From Atopobium sp. BS2 (GTDB lineage Bacteria; Actinomycetota; Coriobacteriia; Coriobacteriales; Atopobiaceae): a DNA stretch of 64,000 bases. The stretch covers positions 102,244 through 166,243 of the forward strand of contig NZ_JDFG01000039.1 of assembly GCF_000565075.1 (NCBI RefSeq), given 5' to 3'. Below are positions 54,706 through 63,653 of the stretch, one piece after another. Position numbers and translations under genes: made by a program. The notes beneath the pieces are model-generated. The model was not told the DNA's origin. It did not search any database and was given only the letters and a program-made list of their open reading frames with translations. Position 1 is the first letter of the stretch. Each line of letters begins with the position of its first letter.

Positions 54706-55693
54706 TATCTTGCTTATTGCGGTACTTGTTTCCGCTCTGATATTTGAATTCATTAACGGCTTCCATGACACCGCAAATGCTATTGCTACCACGGTGTATA
54801 CCAAGGCTTTGCCTCTACGCACAGCAATTATCATGTCGGCTATCATGAACTTTATCGGCGCGCTTATGAGCGAGAAAGTTGCTATGACCATTGCGTCTGG
54901 TCTGGTTGATATTCAGCTACAGCTTTACGTTATTTTTGCTGCACTGATGGGCGCCATTATTTGGGACCTCTTTACCTGGTGGTTCTCAATCCCAAGTTCG
55001 TCTTCGCATGCGCTCATCGGCAGCCTTATTGGTGCAACCATTGTTTTTACCGGCAGCACTGGTCACATCCTCTGGGTTGGCGTTGTGGAGAAGGTCGTTA
55101 TTCCACTGTTTACCTCACCACTTATTGGTATGGCACTGGGCTACTTTATTATGAAGCTGGTGTTTGAGATTTTTGCTGACTGGCCACCTAAAAAGGCACA
55201 TGGCCTGTTCCACCGTCTTCAGGTGCTTTCAGCTGCCTTTATGGCATACAGCCACGGCAATAATGACGCTCAGAAGACTATGGGAATCATCACGTTGGCG
55301 CTGGTTACCGCCGGTCTTCACGACCCTTCTACTGGCATTCCTCTGTGGGTCAAGCTTCTCTGCGCAACTACTATGGCTTTGGGCACCTCCATTGGCGGCG
55401 GCCGCATCATGCGCACCGTTGGCGACGGCGTCACCAAGCTCACGCCAGTTATTGGTTTTGTCGCCGAAACAAGTTCTACCGTTGCAATCGAGATTATGAC
55501 CGCTCTTGGCGCACCAGTTTCCACTACGCAGGTCATTACCACATCCATCATGGGCGCAGGATCTGCTCGTCGTCGCAGCTCCGTGCGCTGGGGCGTTGCG
55601 CGCAAGATTATTGCTGCTTGGTTTGTGACGCTGCCAGCTACTATGGCGCTCGGCGGACTTATTGCATTCCTGACCAGCTTTGTTCTGGCATAA
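54698..55693 (+). CDS. pit: Inorganic phosphate transporter, PiT family
   Basis: Low-affinity phosphate (metal-phosphate) symporter. The 331-residue membrane protein has both signature repeats: FINGFHDTANAIATTV near the N-terminus and AYSHGNNDAQKTMGII in the second half. PSSSSHALIGSLIGA and GAPVSTTQVITTSI are also characteristic. Gene pairing with DUF47 upstream is standard. trmL begins 4 nt after the stop. Confidence 0.96.
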   Translation: MASILLIAVLVSALIFEFINGFHDTANAIATTVYTKALPLRTAIIMSAIMNFIGALMSEKVAMTIASGLVDIQLQLYVIFAALMGAIIWDLFTWWFSIPSSSSHALIGSLIGATIVFTGSTGHILWVGVVEKVVIPLFTSPLIGMALGYFIMKLVFEIFADWPPKKAHGLFHRLQVLSAAFMAYSHGNNDAQKTMGIITLALVTAGLHDPSTGIPLWVKLLCATTMALGTSIGGGRIMRTVGDGVTKLTPVIGFVAETSSTVAIEIMTALGAPVSTTQVITTSIMGAGSARRRSSVRWGVARKIIAAWFVTLPATMALGGLIAFLTSFVLA

Positions 55694-55696
55694 CCT

Positions 55697-56386
55697 ATGC
55701 TCAATGTTGTACTGGTAGAGCCCGAGATTCCTGCAAATACGGGAAACATTGGTCGCACCTGCGTAGTGAGTGGGACTCACTTGCACTTAGTGGGCCCATT
55801 GGGCTTCTCGCTTGATGACAAAAGCCTCAAACGAGCAGGCATGGCCTACTGGCAAAGCCTTACCGTTTCTGTCTACGATAACTGGGATCAATTTCTGGAG
55901 AAGAACGGTCTTGCCCAAGCATCTGGCGCACCTACTGGGGACGCTGCACACGACGCTGTCTCCGCTGCAGGCACCGCTGTCAACGGCACTCTTACGGCCA
56001 GTAGATCTCCGCTGCACTTCCTGACTAAGAAAGCTAAGAAGACCTACACTCAGGCAACGTATCGTGATGGAGATTATCTCATCTTTGGTAAGGAAAGCCT
56101 GGGATTATCCGAGGAGCTTCTGGCACAGCACGCAGATGAGTGCGAGAGAATCCCAATGCTGCAAGACTCCGCAAGCCTGGTTAATCGTGAGGACTGGAGT
56201 CAAAAACACGATGCGCTTGATGGCGATGACCAGTATGCTCACCCAGCGCTTTTGCAGCAGGATATCTGCGGAAACTTTATCGATCCTAACGAGTTCTCGG
56301 TCAGTGCGCTAAACGTTTCAAATGCTGCCGCCATTGTGCTGTATGAGGCGCTGCGACAGATTGGCTTTCCGGGAATGGATGTCTAA
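55697..56386 (+). CDS. trmL: tRNA (cytidine/uridine-2'-O-)-methyltransferase TrmL with insertions
   Basis: SPOUT enzyme that methylates the ribose of the wobble base of tRNA-Leu. The N-terminal LNVVLVEPEIPANTGNIGRTC, the DGDYLIFGKESLGLSEELL knot segment and the final LNVSNAAAIVLYEALRQIGF are diagnostic. The product has 229 residues against about 155-160 in E. coli. Two additions are seen: about 30 Ala-rich residues at 75-105 and about 50 at 156-206 (NREDWSQKHDALDGDDQYA). The second sits just before the SAM-binding SNAAAIVLYE. Confidence 0.9.
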   Translation: MLNVVLVEPEIPANTGNIGRTCVVSGTHLHLVGPLGFSLDDKSLKRAGMAYWQSLTVSVYDNWDQFLEKNGLAQASGAPTGDAAHDAVSAAGTAVNGTLTASRSPLHFLTKKAKKTYTQATYRDGDYLIFGKESLGLSEELLAQHADECERIPMLQDSASLVNREDWSQKHDALDGDDQYAHPALLQQDICGNFIDPNEFSVSALNVSNAAAIVLYEALRQIGFPGMDV

Positions 56387-56469
56387 GAATTAGTTTGTTG
56401 AGTTTGTTTATGATGTAGAACGAAAAAAGTGTCAAGAATGGCTACAGAGGTGAGATGCGTGTTAATTAA

Positions 56470-56504
56470 AATCCGACAACACCATTAGGTGCTGTCGGAT
56501 TTCT
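56470..56504 (+). terminator. Terminator after trmL
   Basis: ATCCGACAACACC and AGGTGCTGTCGGAT pair with one mismatch around ATT, then TTCT. It ends about 85 nt after trmL. Confidence 0.85.
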
Positions 56505-56527
56505 AAATTAAACTTGCTGCTTAATCA

Positions 56528-56791
56528 CTATAAAGCGGTGAGGAATGTTAATCCGCCTAAAATTACACCAGCAGTATTTGGAATAATGAGAATCCAGTCC
56601 TTTTTAGGCTCTTTAGTCCAACCATAAATGACCCAAATGAGACAAGAAACTGCTGCAAATAGTGGCTGAAAAGGTTGAGCCTTTACTCCCTGTAGATTTG
56701 CAATAATTTGTGGAATATAAGCGATAAAAACAAATACTCCGATAAAAGCTCCGATAGAGCCTACAAATAGATTGATTTGTTTCTTTGACAT
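56528..56791 (-). CDS. SemiSWEET-like sugar transporter (second copy)
   Basis: The 87-residue product has three hydrophobic helices with IAYIPQIIANLQGVKAQPFQP and LFAAVSCLIWVIYGW. It shares the PQ-loop and the end of helix 2 with the gene at 53226 but differs in many positions, so it is an old paralogue, not a recent duplication. AGGAGGAGGTGTTTT precedes the ATG. Confidence 0.9.
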   Translation of the reverse strand: MSKKQINLFVGSIGAFIGVFVFIAYIPQIIANLQGVKAQPFQPLFAAVSCLIWVIYGWTKEPKKDWILIIPNTAGVILGGLTFLTAL

Positions 56792-56990
56792 AAAACACCT
56801 CCTCCTTCGTTATTTTAATTACAAGGATGAGGTAACGAGAAAATCAAACTACCTGTGAAATCAGAATTTAATACTGTTGCTTTAGTTGTGAAGATTGGTT
56901 TACAGATTTATGGCTAAAGTAATGAGCCTCATTAGGCTTTTCTGATTGTAGAGTTGTGCCCGCCTGTAGCTACTTTAAGAATACGCAAAC

Positions 56991-57023
56991 AAAAAACCCG
57001 AGTGCGAGGCACCCGGGTTTTGT
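56991..57023 (-). terminator. Terminator of the LPETG surface-protein gene
   Basis: On the minus strand, AACCCGGGTGCC and GGCACTCGGGTT-type arms pair around a short loop, then TTTTTTG, 20 nt past the stop. Confidence 0.88.
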
Positions 57024-57043
57024 AGTTGCATTAGAGCTTTCTG

Positions 57044-59623
57044 TTATGCTTCGGTTCTTTTCCTACGGCGCAAAACAAGAGAGGTTCCTAAGGAAGCCAC
57101 AGAGGTCAGCGCTGTGCTAACAAGAATCACGCTTGAAGCATCGCCAGTTTCGGGCAGAGCGCTCTTGCGCTTTGCTGGGGCCTGAGGTGCTGCAGGTGCT
57201 TCAGGGTTCTTTGTGTAGTAGAACGTGTATTCAAGCTGGTCAGCAGAAACATATCCGGTGCTGTCACCCTGAAGTGTGTAACCGTCAATCTCACGAGCAG
57301 AAACATTCTGCAGGTTGAGCGTCTGGCTGCCAATAATATCGTCGGAATGGATTTGCTCACCGGTCTGTGCATCAACGTAATGGATGGTATAGCTGTAGCG
57401 AGCTTCCTTGCTATACGTAAAGGTCAAGACGTTATTCTCGGCATTCTCGTCAAGAATCATAGAGCGAGAAGAAACGTCTACATAGGCGTAGTCTCCGCGA
57501 TCAGCTGCGTCGAGAGCCCACTTGCTGACGAGGGAACCGATTGGAGCAGTCTCGGTTGTGGTTGAGAGAATCTGACCATCGTCTGTTTGGTGAATGACCG
57601 TGTAGGAGACGGAAGAATCATTCTTCTTCCACAGTGCGTGCAGGGTGATATCGCCTGTAACTGCTGCGGAGAAGCTGTAAACAGAGGGGTTTCCGTTGGT
57701 GTAGAGAATCCAGCCAGCAAAGGTGTAGCCCTCTCGTACAGGATCGGCAGGCTTGGTAGCTGCATCTCCGTAGGTGAGCTCCTGCGAGTTGACTGGTGAG
57801 CCACCCTCAGAGTCAAAGGTAACGGTTGCGGTTAGAGGTACCCATTTGGCATACAACACGGTATTGGTTGCAGGCATAGTGGTGTCGGTAACAGGAGTGC
57901 CCACAGTCTCTGAATTGTCGTACCAGCCCTTGAAAACATAACCAGGACGTGGAGAAGTTAAAGAGGTGCCAGGAACATCGGTGCTGGCATTAAAGGGCTC
58001 TCCAAAGAGATGAGAGTGCGTAGCAACAGTTGTACCAGAGCTTACGTAGGTAACGGTATAGGTATTGCGCTTATAGCGGTGCTCAATCAAGTTGGAATTG
58101 TAATCAGTGATGAGGTAGTCGAAGTTGTATGGCTGCCAACTGGTCCAACCAAGTGCATCGTAATTGGTTCCATCAAAATGGCCAATGCTCATGCGGTAGC
58201 CGTCATACGAAAAACCAGGATGTTTATTCTCGCTTTCAAGATATCCGTCACCATCGTTGTTTGCAATTTCTGTAATCATGCCAGGTCGAGAAAGCGTGTG
58301 ATCTCCGCCCATATCGTAGGTACCATCAAGATTTTGATAGTAGTAGAAGCGATAACGTGGACCAAGAGCAGTGGAATTGGTATAGCGACCAAAAATTTCA
58401 AGCACATTATCTGCAGTAATTGCGGCTCCTGGGTCAGTTGTTTTTGCTTGGACGGTGGTTGCAGTACCGCCAACACCAGGGATTATGCCATACCAATAGT
58501 AGGTTCCAGAAGGGTCGTCTGCACGCATGGCGGCGAGCATGTCGTCGCTGTACTTGTTGCCGGTATTGGGGTTGATGGCGTAAGGATTAAATGAGTCACC
58601 ATAACGAAGCGTCAGCGTTGCAAGAATGGAGCCATTTCTCTTTGGACGCACGTTAACGGTGATAGTTGCAAGGTTGTAGTAAACGTTAATAGTGGTGGAA
58701 CCATCTGCTGCAATAGGAGTTGGATCGCTCTCGTGACTGTATGTTTCAAAGCGGAAAACGCCTGTATTTGGTTGGACGGGAGCAGTTGCAGTCATTGTTC
58801 CAACAGTTCCGGAAGCTGCGGTGGTTGTAACGTAGTTGTAGTCAGAAGGGTTGTTTGGATCCTGAATAAAATAGGCATAGTGATACGTTGCTGTTGCTGG
58901 AGTCCAAAGTGCCTTTGCAGTAACAGGCTCTTGAGGCATTGCGGTAGGTAAAGAATCTGCAATACCATCGTCATTAAGGTCCCAACCAGCAAAGGTATAA
59001 CCAGTTCGTGTTGGGTTGGGGACGGCAGGAACAGGATCTCCTGGATTTCCAATTACAGGAGACAGCTCACTGCCGGAAGTTGAGAAGTAGATTGCGCTGC
59101 GAGGATTGCGATCGTAATAGATGTACTTAACAGCCTTTCCATCTGCGGTAACCTTGAGCGAAAGGTCTGTAGTTGTGCGCACAAAACCTGGATAGGTGAC
59201 ATCGGAAGCGGTAACAATCGAATCGGGCACACCGTAATTTTCTTCGGAGGACGCCTCAACATAATTGCCGGTAGTCATTTCCTTCATGCGCTTAACGGTG
59301 TAGGTAACATAACCAGGCATGTAATAGACAGTCTGCTTGATGTAGTGATCTGAGCCAGAAGCAACGCCAGTAACAGTTGCTTGAGCAGGATCTTCCAGGT
59401 CATAGCCGGTGATTGTTGGAGCTGTAACAGACCAAGATTCTCCCTCATTTACAACTTGCTTAGAAGGCGCATGAATCTCTTCATCGGTAAGTACATTAAC
59501 GTACGAGATTACAACAGAGTATTTACCTGCGTCTTCAATAGACTCTGCAATAGCAGATGCAGGAAGACTGCTCAAAACAAGAGCAAGAGCAAATAAAATG
59601 CTCAAAACTTTCTTGGCGCGCAT
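57044..59623 (-). CDS. LPETG-anchored surface protein with InlB-type and MucBP-like repeats
   Basis: Cell-wall-anchored adhesin-like protein of 859 residues. A signal peptide covers about 1-26 (cleavage near SAIA). Three InlB B-type repeats are marked by GYTFAGW (about 217), GYVFKGW (about 575) and GYTFAGW (about 645), each ending in a W-P or W-K turn. Towards the C-terminus a MucBP-like domain reads YTIHYVDAQTGEQIHSDD. The sorting signal LPETG is at 823-827, followed by a hydrophobic stretch and RRRKR. It probably depends on a sortase; the sortase at 47249 is the only one seen here. Ligand unknown. Confidence 0.92.
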   Translation of the reverse strand: MRAKKVLSILFALALVLSSLPASAIAESIEDAGKYSVVISYVNVLTDEEIHAPSKQVVNEGESWSVTAPTITGYDLEDPAQATVTGVASGSDHYIKQTVYYMPGYVTYTVKRMKEMTTGNYVEASSEENYGVPDSIVTASDVTYPGFVRTTTDLSLKVTADGKAVKYIYYDRNPRSAIYFSTSGSELSPVIGNPGDPVPAVPNPTRTGYTFAGWDLNDDGIADSLPTAMPQEPVTAKALWTPATATYHYAYFIQDPNNPSDYNYVTTTAASGTVGTMTATAPVQPNTGVFRFETYSHESDPTPIAADGSTTINVYYNLATITVNVRPKRNGSILATLTLRYGDSFNPYAINPNTGNKYSDDMLAAMRADDPSGTYYWYGIIPGVGGTATTVQAKTTDPGAAITADNVLEIFGRYTNSTALGPRYRFYYYQNLDGTYDMGGDHTLSRPGMITEIANNDGDGYLESENKHPGFSYDGYRMSIGHFDGTNYDALGWTSWQPYNFDYLITDYNSNLIEHRYKRNTYTVTYVSSGTTVATHSHLFGEPFNASTDVPGTSLTSPRPGYVFKGWYDNSETVGTPVTDTTMPATNTVLYAKWVPLTATVTFDSEGGSPVNSQELTYGDAATKPADPVREGYTFAGWILYTNGNPSVYSFSAAVTGDITLHALWKKNDSSVSYTVIHQTDDGQILSTTTETAPIGSLVSKWALDAADRGDYAYVDVSSRSMILDENAENNVLTFTYSKEARYSYTIHYVDAQTGEQIHSDDIIGSQTLNLQNVSAREIDGYTLQGDSTGYVSADQLEYTFYYTKNPEAPAAPQAPAKRKSALPETGDASSVILVSTALTSVASLGTSLVLRRRKRTEA

Positions 59624-59717
59624 TATTTCTCCTCAAACAGCAACAAGATGGGTAAATCATAATAAATGGCGAGAAGGATTTGCTGTTCAAGCTGCAAATT
59701 GACCGTATATACACAAT

Positions 59718-59747
59718 CCACTTCTCCTTAAGTTGCAGGAGAAGTGG
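59718..59747. other. Hairpin in the LPETG-CPBP spacer
   Basis: CCACTTCTCCT and AGGAGAAGTGG form an 11-bp stem with an 8-nt loop, with no T-run on either strand. It may end or stabilise the CPBP transcript. Confidence 0.5.
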
Positions 59748-59791
59748 ACGAGAAAATCGGTCTATCTGTAAAATTCATAGAACTATAGGAG

Positions 59792-60781
59792 TTATAAATT
59801 GTTGCTTTCGGCTTCAACGGGTTTCTCGGCAGATTTCTTTACAAAAAGTTTGCCAGATTTCTTGAGCTGATAGGCAAGAATCAAGACAGTTACCACCATA
59901 ACAAGCGTGCAGACGATGGAGCCTTCTGCGCCAAAGCTACCGCCGGTAAGCCAATCTGGCCCATTGCCGGGAGCAAACTGCAGCAAAGAACTGCCTGTAG
60001 TGCTACCGCTTACCAGAACGCCAAAGAGATTGCCCTGAGCAAAGTTCCAGGCTCCGTGAATGCCAGCAGCTCCCCAGAGATTGTCAGTTTTGATGATGTA
60101 GAACGTCTCTAAGATGCCAAAAAGAATTAGGTCGATCAGGGATTGCATAGTAAAGCCGCTGTTAAACATGTGCAGAAGACCAAATAGGCTGCTTGAAACC
60201 ACGATTGCAATAATTTTGTTGGATTTTTCTGCCATGACAGGAAGAAGCCAGCCTCTGGTAACAAGCTCTTCTGTTCCTCCCTGAATCAGCCAAAACGGAA
60301 AGGTGAGAAGAACAAAACCGAAGGCATAAGGCGTAAAAGTAGTGCCAACCAATTGATAAGATCCGGTCAAAATGAGAATCAACATCACAATAGAGAAGAG
60401 AAGAATTCCTAGACCAAAGCCCTTGAGTAGCTCTTTCTTCCAGTTATCTTTGTAAAATCCCAGAGTGACAATCGGACGTTTTTCAAAGAGTTTTACCCAC
60501 AGGAAAAAGAGGCCTGCGATAAAGACAAAGGAAAGAAGCGTTATCAGAAGATAGTAGTCTCCAAAAATCTCTCTCAGATTGAGGGAATCAGAAAGACGAT
60601 CTGGTAGATCTGGGTGCGCCATGTAGTAAGGGGCAATAATAAGAGCTGCTGAAATGGTCATTACAATAGCACCAATAATTTGCCCAACAATCAACAAGAA
60701 CACAGCCAGAAAAGGACTAAGCCAAGCCGGAGTCAGTCTTTTTGCCAGCTTGACGTCGGAAAACATGCGATTTTCTTGCAT
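59792..60781 (-). CDS. CPBP family intramembrane metalloprotease
   Basis: The 329-residue membrane protein has about eight hydrophobic segments and the CPBP (Abi) motifs: GTEELVTRGWLLPV with the EExxxR core, LFGLLHMFNSGFT, and AGIHGAWNFAQGN. Members process prenylated or bacteriocin-related peptides or act in immunity, but roles differ widely. An AGGAGTTTTT site precedes the ATG. A Lys/Glu C-terminus is cytoplasmic. No bacteriocin gene is evident next to it. Confidence 0.92.
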   Translation of the reverse strand: MQENRMFSDVKLAKRLTPAWLSPFLAVFLLIVGQIIGAIVMTISAALIIAPYYMAHPDLPDRLSDSLNLREIFGDYYLLITLLSFVFIAGLFFLWVKLFEKRPIVTLGFYKDNWKKELLKGFGLGILLFSIVMLILILTGSYQLVGTTFTPYAFGFVLLTFPFWLIQGGTEELVTRGWLLPVMAEKSNKIIAIVVSSSLFGLLHMFNSGFTMQSLIDLILFGILETFYIIKTDNLWGAAGIHGAWNFAQGNLFGVLVSGSTTGSSLLQFAPGNGPDWLTGGSFGAEGSIVCTLVMVVTVLILAYQLKKSGKLFVKKSAEKPVEAESNNL

Positions 60782-60868
60782 AAAAACTCCTAGTAGAGGT
60801 GCTCAAAGCGCGTCATGTAGATGACAGAATTTCTAGCGGCGGCGCAGGCAAACAGCGTCTACCTGTGA

Positions 60869-61477
60869 TTAGTTTTCTTTATACTCTAAAAGAAAATCGC
60901 AGCAATCGCCACCATGGCCTATGGTTTTTGTGCGGCCCCAGATAAGCTGCGGATGCAGATTGCCATATCCCGCATCGTCACTGTCACAGTATGCAGCGGT
61001 TATTTCGGGGCAGCCGTATTTTTTGGTTATCTCATAGTAGGGGCAGCTCACAATATTGAGGCGAGCTTCGTTACCATGACTATCTGGATATTCAAAGGCA
61101 AATCCTGCGCTTGATGTGCAGCTTTTCTCGATACCTGATTTAAAGAGACTAGGAAACTTGCGCGCAAGGCCAAACGTTTTAATGGCCCATTGGAACAGAG
61201 GAACTCGCTTGGCGGCAAAGCGCTGGAAGTATTCGCGAATATACCAGACGGCCTTTTCTTGAGAAATACCCTCCGCACGCAGAGCCTCATATACTGCAAT
61301 ACCAGGGTAAATACGCTTGTAAGAGTGGGCGCGGAGCTCTTTAGAATCGGACGCGTTTTCTGTGCAGAGCGCTTCGTATCGCTTTTGAGCATCCCGTGCA
61401 ATTTGCTCTGCCTTTGCTGTGCCGATGTCCTCGGAGACTATCGCACATGTATCTTTAATGAGCTGCTGTACTTTCAT
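60869..61477 (-). CDS. L-2-amino-thiazoline-4-carboxylic acid hydrolase-like protein
   Basis: The 202-residue product fits the ATC hydrolase family: an N-terminal helical part, then LNIVSCPYYEITKKYGCPEI and YCDSDDAGYGNLHPQLIWGRTKTIGHGGDCCDF (core residues RTKTIGHGGDCCDF). In Pseudomonas this activity opens a thiazoline ring en route to cysteine; most homologues are uncharacterised. Conserved cysteines in CPYY, GCPE and GDCCDF may be catalytic. GTGAGGCTC precedes the ATG. Confidence 0.82.
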   Translation of the reverse strand: MKVQQLIKDTCAIVSEDIGTAKAEQIARDAQKRYEALCTENASDSKELRAHSYKRIYPGIAVYEALRAEGISQEKAVWYIREYFQRFAAKRVPLFQWAIKTFGLARKFPSLFKSGIEKSCTSSAGFAFEYPDSHGNEARLNIVSCPYYEITKKYGCPEITAAYCDSDDAGYGNLHPQLIWGRTKTIGHGGDCCDFLLEYKEN

Positions 61478-61487
61478 ATGAGCCTCA

Positions 61488-61724
61488 CTATTTGTAGAAA
61501 TGCCCTGATGAAAAGCAAGTAGAACATGCTAACAATTGTATGCTTAAATTTTTTGAATCAACTGCAATTACTTTCTTGCATCCACGGCTAACCAGTATGT
61601 TCATAACCTGTATGGGCGAAGCAGATCCAGTAGGGGATTGAACTAAACAGATTTTCTCGCCATGTGAAATAAATAATACATCTGTTTTTTGATTGACAAC
61701 GTATACCATTTGTATCAAAATCAC
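61488..61724 (-). pseudogene. Remnant of a nucleoside phosphorylase-like gene
   Basis: The segment KICLVQSPTGSASPIQVMNI followed by LVSRGCKKVIAVDS resembles the core of family-1 nucleoside phosphorylases (normally ...SGxGAPxAxxxxEELIALGCKKxIxxGxxG). Only about 50 of the expected 240 residues remain. The part before and after is lost or out of frame, and there is no ribosome-binding site. The octamer TTCTCGCC is at 61654-61661. The link to the family is by eye. Confidence 0.45.
61693..61721 (+). promoter_or_regulatory. Promoter/operator of the relB-like gene
   Basis: TTGACA (61693-61698) and a weak CAAAAT (61716-61721) have a 17-bp spacer. The imperfect dyad GTATACCATTTGTATC lies between them, as expected for an autoregulated antitoxin. 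Confidence 0.55.
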
Positions 61725-61744
61725 CTAAAAAAGGAGCTGATACT

Positions 61745-62014
61745 ATGGCAACAAGTCCTACTCAAATTCGCATCGATAGTAATGTCAAAACAGAAGCAAA
61801 TGAACTGTTTAAAGAACTCGGCATCGATATGTCAAGCGCCGTAAACATCTTCTTACGCCAGTGCGTTTTGCACGGTGGCCTTCCTTTTAAAGTGGAAATC
61901 CCAAAGTTTAATGCTGAAACACTGGCTGCCATGGAAGAAGCACGCGATATCATGTCAGGTAAAATTCAAGCAACATCCTACAACACTACAGATGAGCTGT
62001 TTAAAGATATGTAG
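61745..62014 (+). CDS. RelB/DinJ-family antitoxin, orphan
   Basis: The 89-residue product has the RelB/DinJ ribbon-helix-helix N-terminus (TQIRIDSNVKTEANELFKELGIDMSSAVNIFLRQCV) (core residues IDMSSAVNIFLRQ), and a C-terminal toxin-binding tail (EEARDIMSGKIQATSYN). AAAAAAGGAGCTGATACT precedes the ATG. Normally a RelE/YafQ toxin gene follows within a few bases; here only the convergent hydrolase gene is found, overlapping the end by 37 nt. It is an orphan or a decayed pair. Confidence 0.92.
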   Translation: MATSPTQIRIDSNVKTEANELFKELGIDMSSAVNIFLRQCVLHGGLPFKVEIPKFNAETLAAMEEARDIMSGKIQATSYNTTDELFKDM

Positions 62015-62751
62015 CAAATCATGTCTAGGAGTTCTTTTGTATACTCTTCGGGATGATTGATGGAATACTCGCCGTGATATAAGCCTTTCTTTATTTCAAG
62101 AACGCTACCAGGCAGTGCCTTATGCAATTGCTCTGCTGAACGGATCATCTTTTTCTGTTCTTTTTCTCCGACAAGTATACGGACTTTGGCGTGGACATTT
62201 TGAAGGTTGGGTTTTATCTCATAGGATGTATTTGCTTCCAAGAATGCAATCATGTTTTCTTTTGAGATTTGTGACGTGTCCCGATAATAGTCTTCAAATA
62301 AATCTTTACGAATATGAAGATAGTCAAATTGCATTTGAGCAAAGCACTTCTTTTTCACTAAGCCATAACTTAGAGAAAACATTGGTTTAATTAGGGCATT
62401 TGTCAGCTTGGACGGAATGACAGATGCACTTTCAATGACAGCGTTTTGACAAATTGAGTTTCGTTGCGTCAGCATTTCTACTAAAATCTGTGCGCCAAGG
62501 GACAGCCCTCCAATAAGGAGAACTGAGCCTCCAAATTCTTTATCGATAAAAGAAATGAGCCGACTTGCGTTTTTCTCGATGCTTATAAAATCATCGTCAC
62601 TACCTGCGTGTCCGTCAAGAATTGGCAGCACAACGTGATATTGATCCTTCAGCAGTTCAGCCTCGGCTTTATAGTTCCACCAAGATAAACCGCCACCATG
62701 AAGCAGCATGATTACGTCGTTATGTTGTTTTCCAAATTCTACCGTTTTCAT
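61978..62751 (-). CDS. Alpha/beta hydrolase
   Basis: The 257-residue product has the fold landmarks: IMLLHGGGLSWWNYK (oxyanion hole), nucleophile elbow GGLSLGAQI with Ser, and the late His in GLYHGEYSINHPEEY. The acid is probably in ILVGEKEQKK or nearby. The substrate is unknown. Codon use is AT-rich relative to the core genes. It overlaps the relB-like gene tail by 37 nt. The EXLDI gene upstream on the same strand is 105 nt away and could be co-regulated. Confidence 0.87.
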   Translation of the reverse strand: MKTVEFGKQHNDVIMLLHGGGLSWWNYKAEAELLKDQYHVVLPILDGHAGSDDDFISIEKNASRLISFIDKEFGGSVLLIGGLSLGAQILVEMLTQRNSICQNAVIESASVIPSKLTNALIKPMFSLSYGLVKKKCFAQMQFDYLHIRKDLFEDYYRDTSQISKENMIAFLEANTSYEIKPNLQNVHAKVRILVGEKEQKKMIRSAEQLHKALPGSVLEIKKGLYHGEYSINHPEEYTKELLDMICYISLNSSSVVL

Positions 62752-62856
62752 AGCTGCTCAATTCAATTTGCGACTTTAATCTAAGTGATATATAAACACA
62801 AAGCTATCTCATTATTTGCTTGTTATAGTTCTGTAAATCTAGCATTTATGCCTAAT

Positions 62857-63363
62857 CTAAATATCCAAAAACTCATAAGGCTTTTCCGAAAGAGAAGATT
62901 CGCAGCACTCGGCAAGATACGCGTCCTTCTCCTCTAGGCCCTCTACGTCCGGATATACGTTTAACACTCTGTCCCCCAGATTCCAAAAATCATGTGACCA
63001 AGACTGCGGGTTTTCCCATACGCGTGGATTTCCTTTCGCCCAATTCGGAAGCTCCTTGCGAACCTTGGTTGCCACCGCAAGCTGCCCTTTTGCAGTTTTA
63101 TAAATCGTGTCAATCCTTATTCCACCGTCTACCGGACGTTCTACACGAGTAATCTCCATACCATAGAACATTACCTTTCTTCTTATCCCTTTTTCATAGA
63201 GGTTTAACTCAATCTTGTCATATCCTTCGCTTTTGTTGCGTTGAACACTTAGAAAGTCCTGAAGTGCCTGTATCACAGCGGCAGAAACACTTCCGGCGTA
63301 CTTGGCAGCATCATCAAATAAATGTAGGTCTGCTTCTGCAACATAAATATTTTTTGTGGCCAT
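62857..63363 (-). CDS. EXLDI-family protein
   Basis: The 168-residue product starts MATKNIYVAEADLHLFDDAAKYAG, which resembles a ribbon-helix-helix-like N-terminus. It continues with YDKIELNLYEKGIRRKVMFYG and ends YEFLDI, the C-terminal motif that names the EXLDI family. The role is unknown; the N-terminal region suggests DNA binding. AAGGAGGT before ATGGTTATG favours the second ATG at 63361-63363. A 22-bp palindromic operator lies upstream. Confidence 0.85.
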   Translation of the reverse strand: MATKNIYVAEADLHLFDDAAKYAGSVSAAVIQALQDFLSVQRNKSEGYDKIELNLYEKGIRRKVMFYGMEITRVERPVDGGIRIDTIYKTAKGQLAVATKVRKELPNWAKGNPRVWENPQSWSHDFWNLGDRVLNVYPDVEGLEEKDAYLAECCESSLSEKPYEFLDI

Positions 63364-63412
63364 AACCATACCTCCTTATTTTTTGTAACTTGTATCTTAA
63401 GTTTAGTATCTA

Positions 63413-63434
63413 TATAACTATGAACATAGTTATA
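63413..63434. promoter_or_regulatory. Palindromic operator upstream of the EXLDI gene
   Basis: TATAACTATGAACATAGTTATA has two 9-bp arms around a 4-nt centre, about 50 bp before the EXLDI start. This is the size and AT-rich form of a TetR- or RHH-type operator. The rest of 63435-63650 shows no gene or other signal. Confidence 0.75.
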
Positions 63435-63653
63435 ATCATATAGAGGTATTTTGTCAAAATAGACTTTCTTTCCATCATTATGATGTTGAAGACTGTGATT
63501 CTTCACTGATACTGGGAGCCTAATATCAAAATGCAATATACAAAGTTCTTCGTTTTTGCACCTTTTACACCTTCAGTAAAGTATCTACTATCTTGTTGCA
63601 TAAATTGATTCGTAGTATTCCAGTTATAAACATTTCCCTTAATTGATTTTGGT

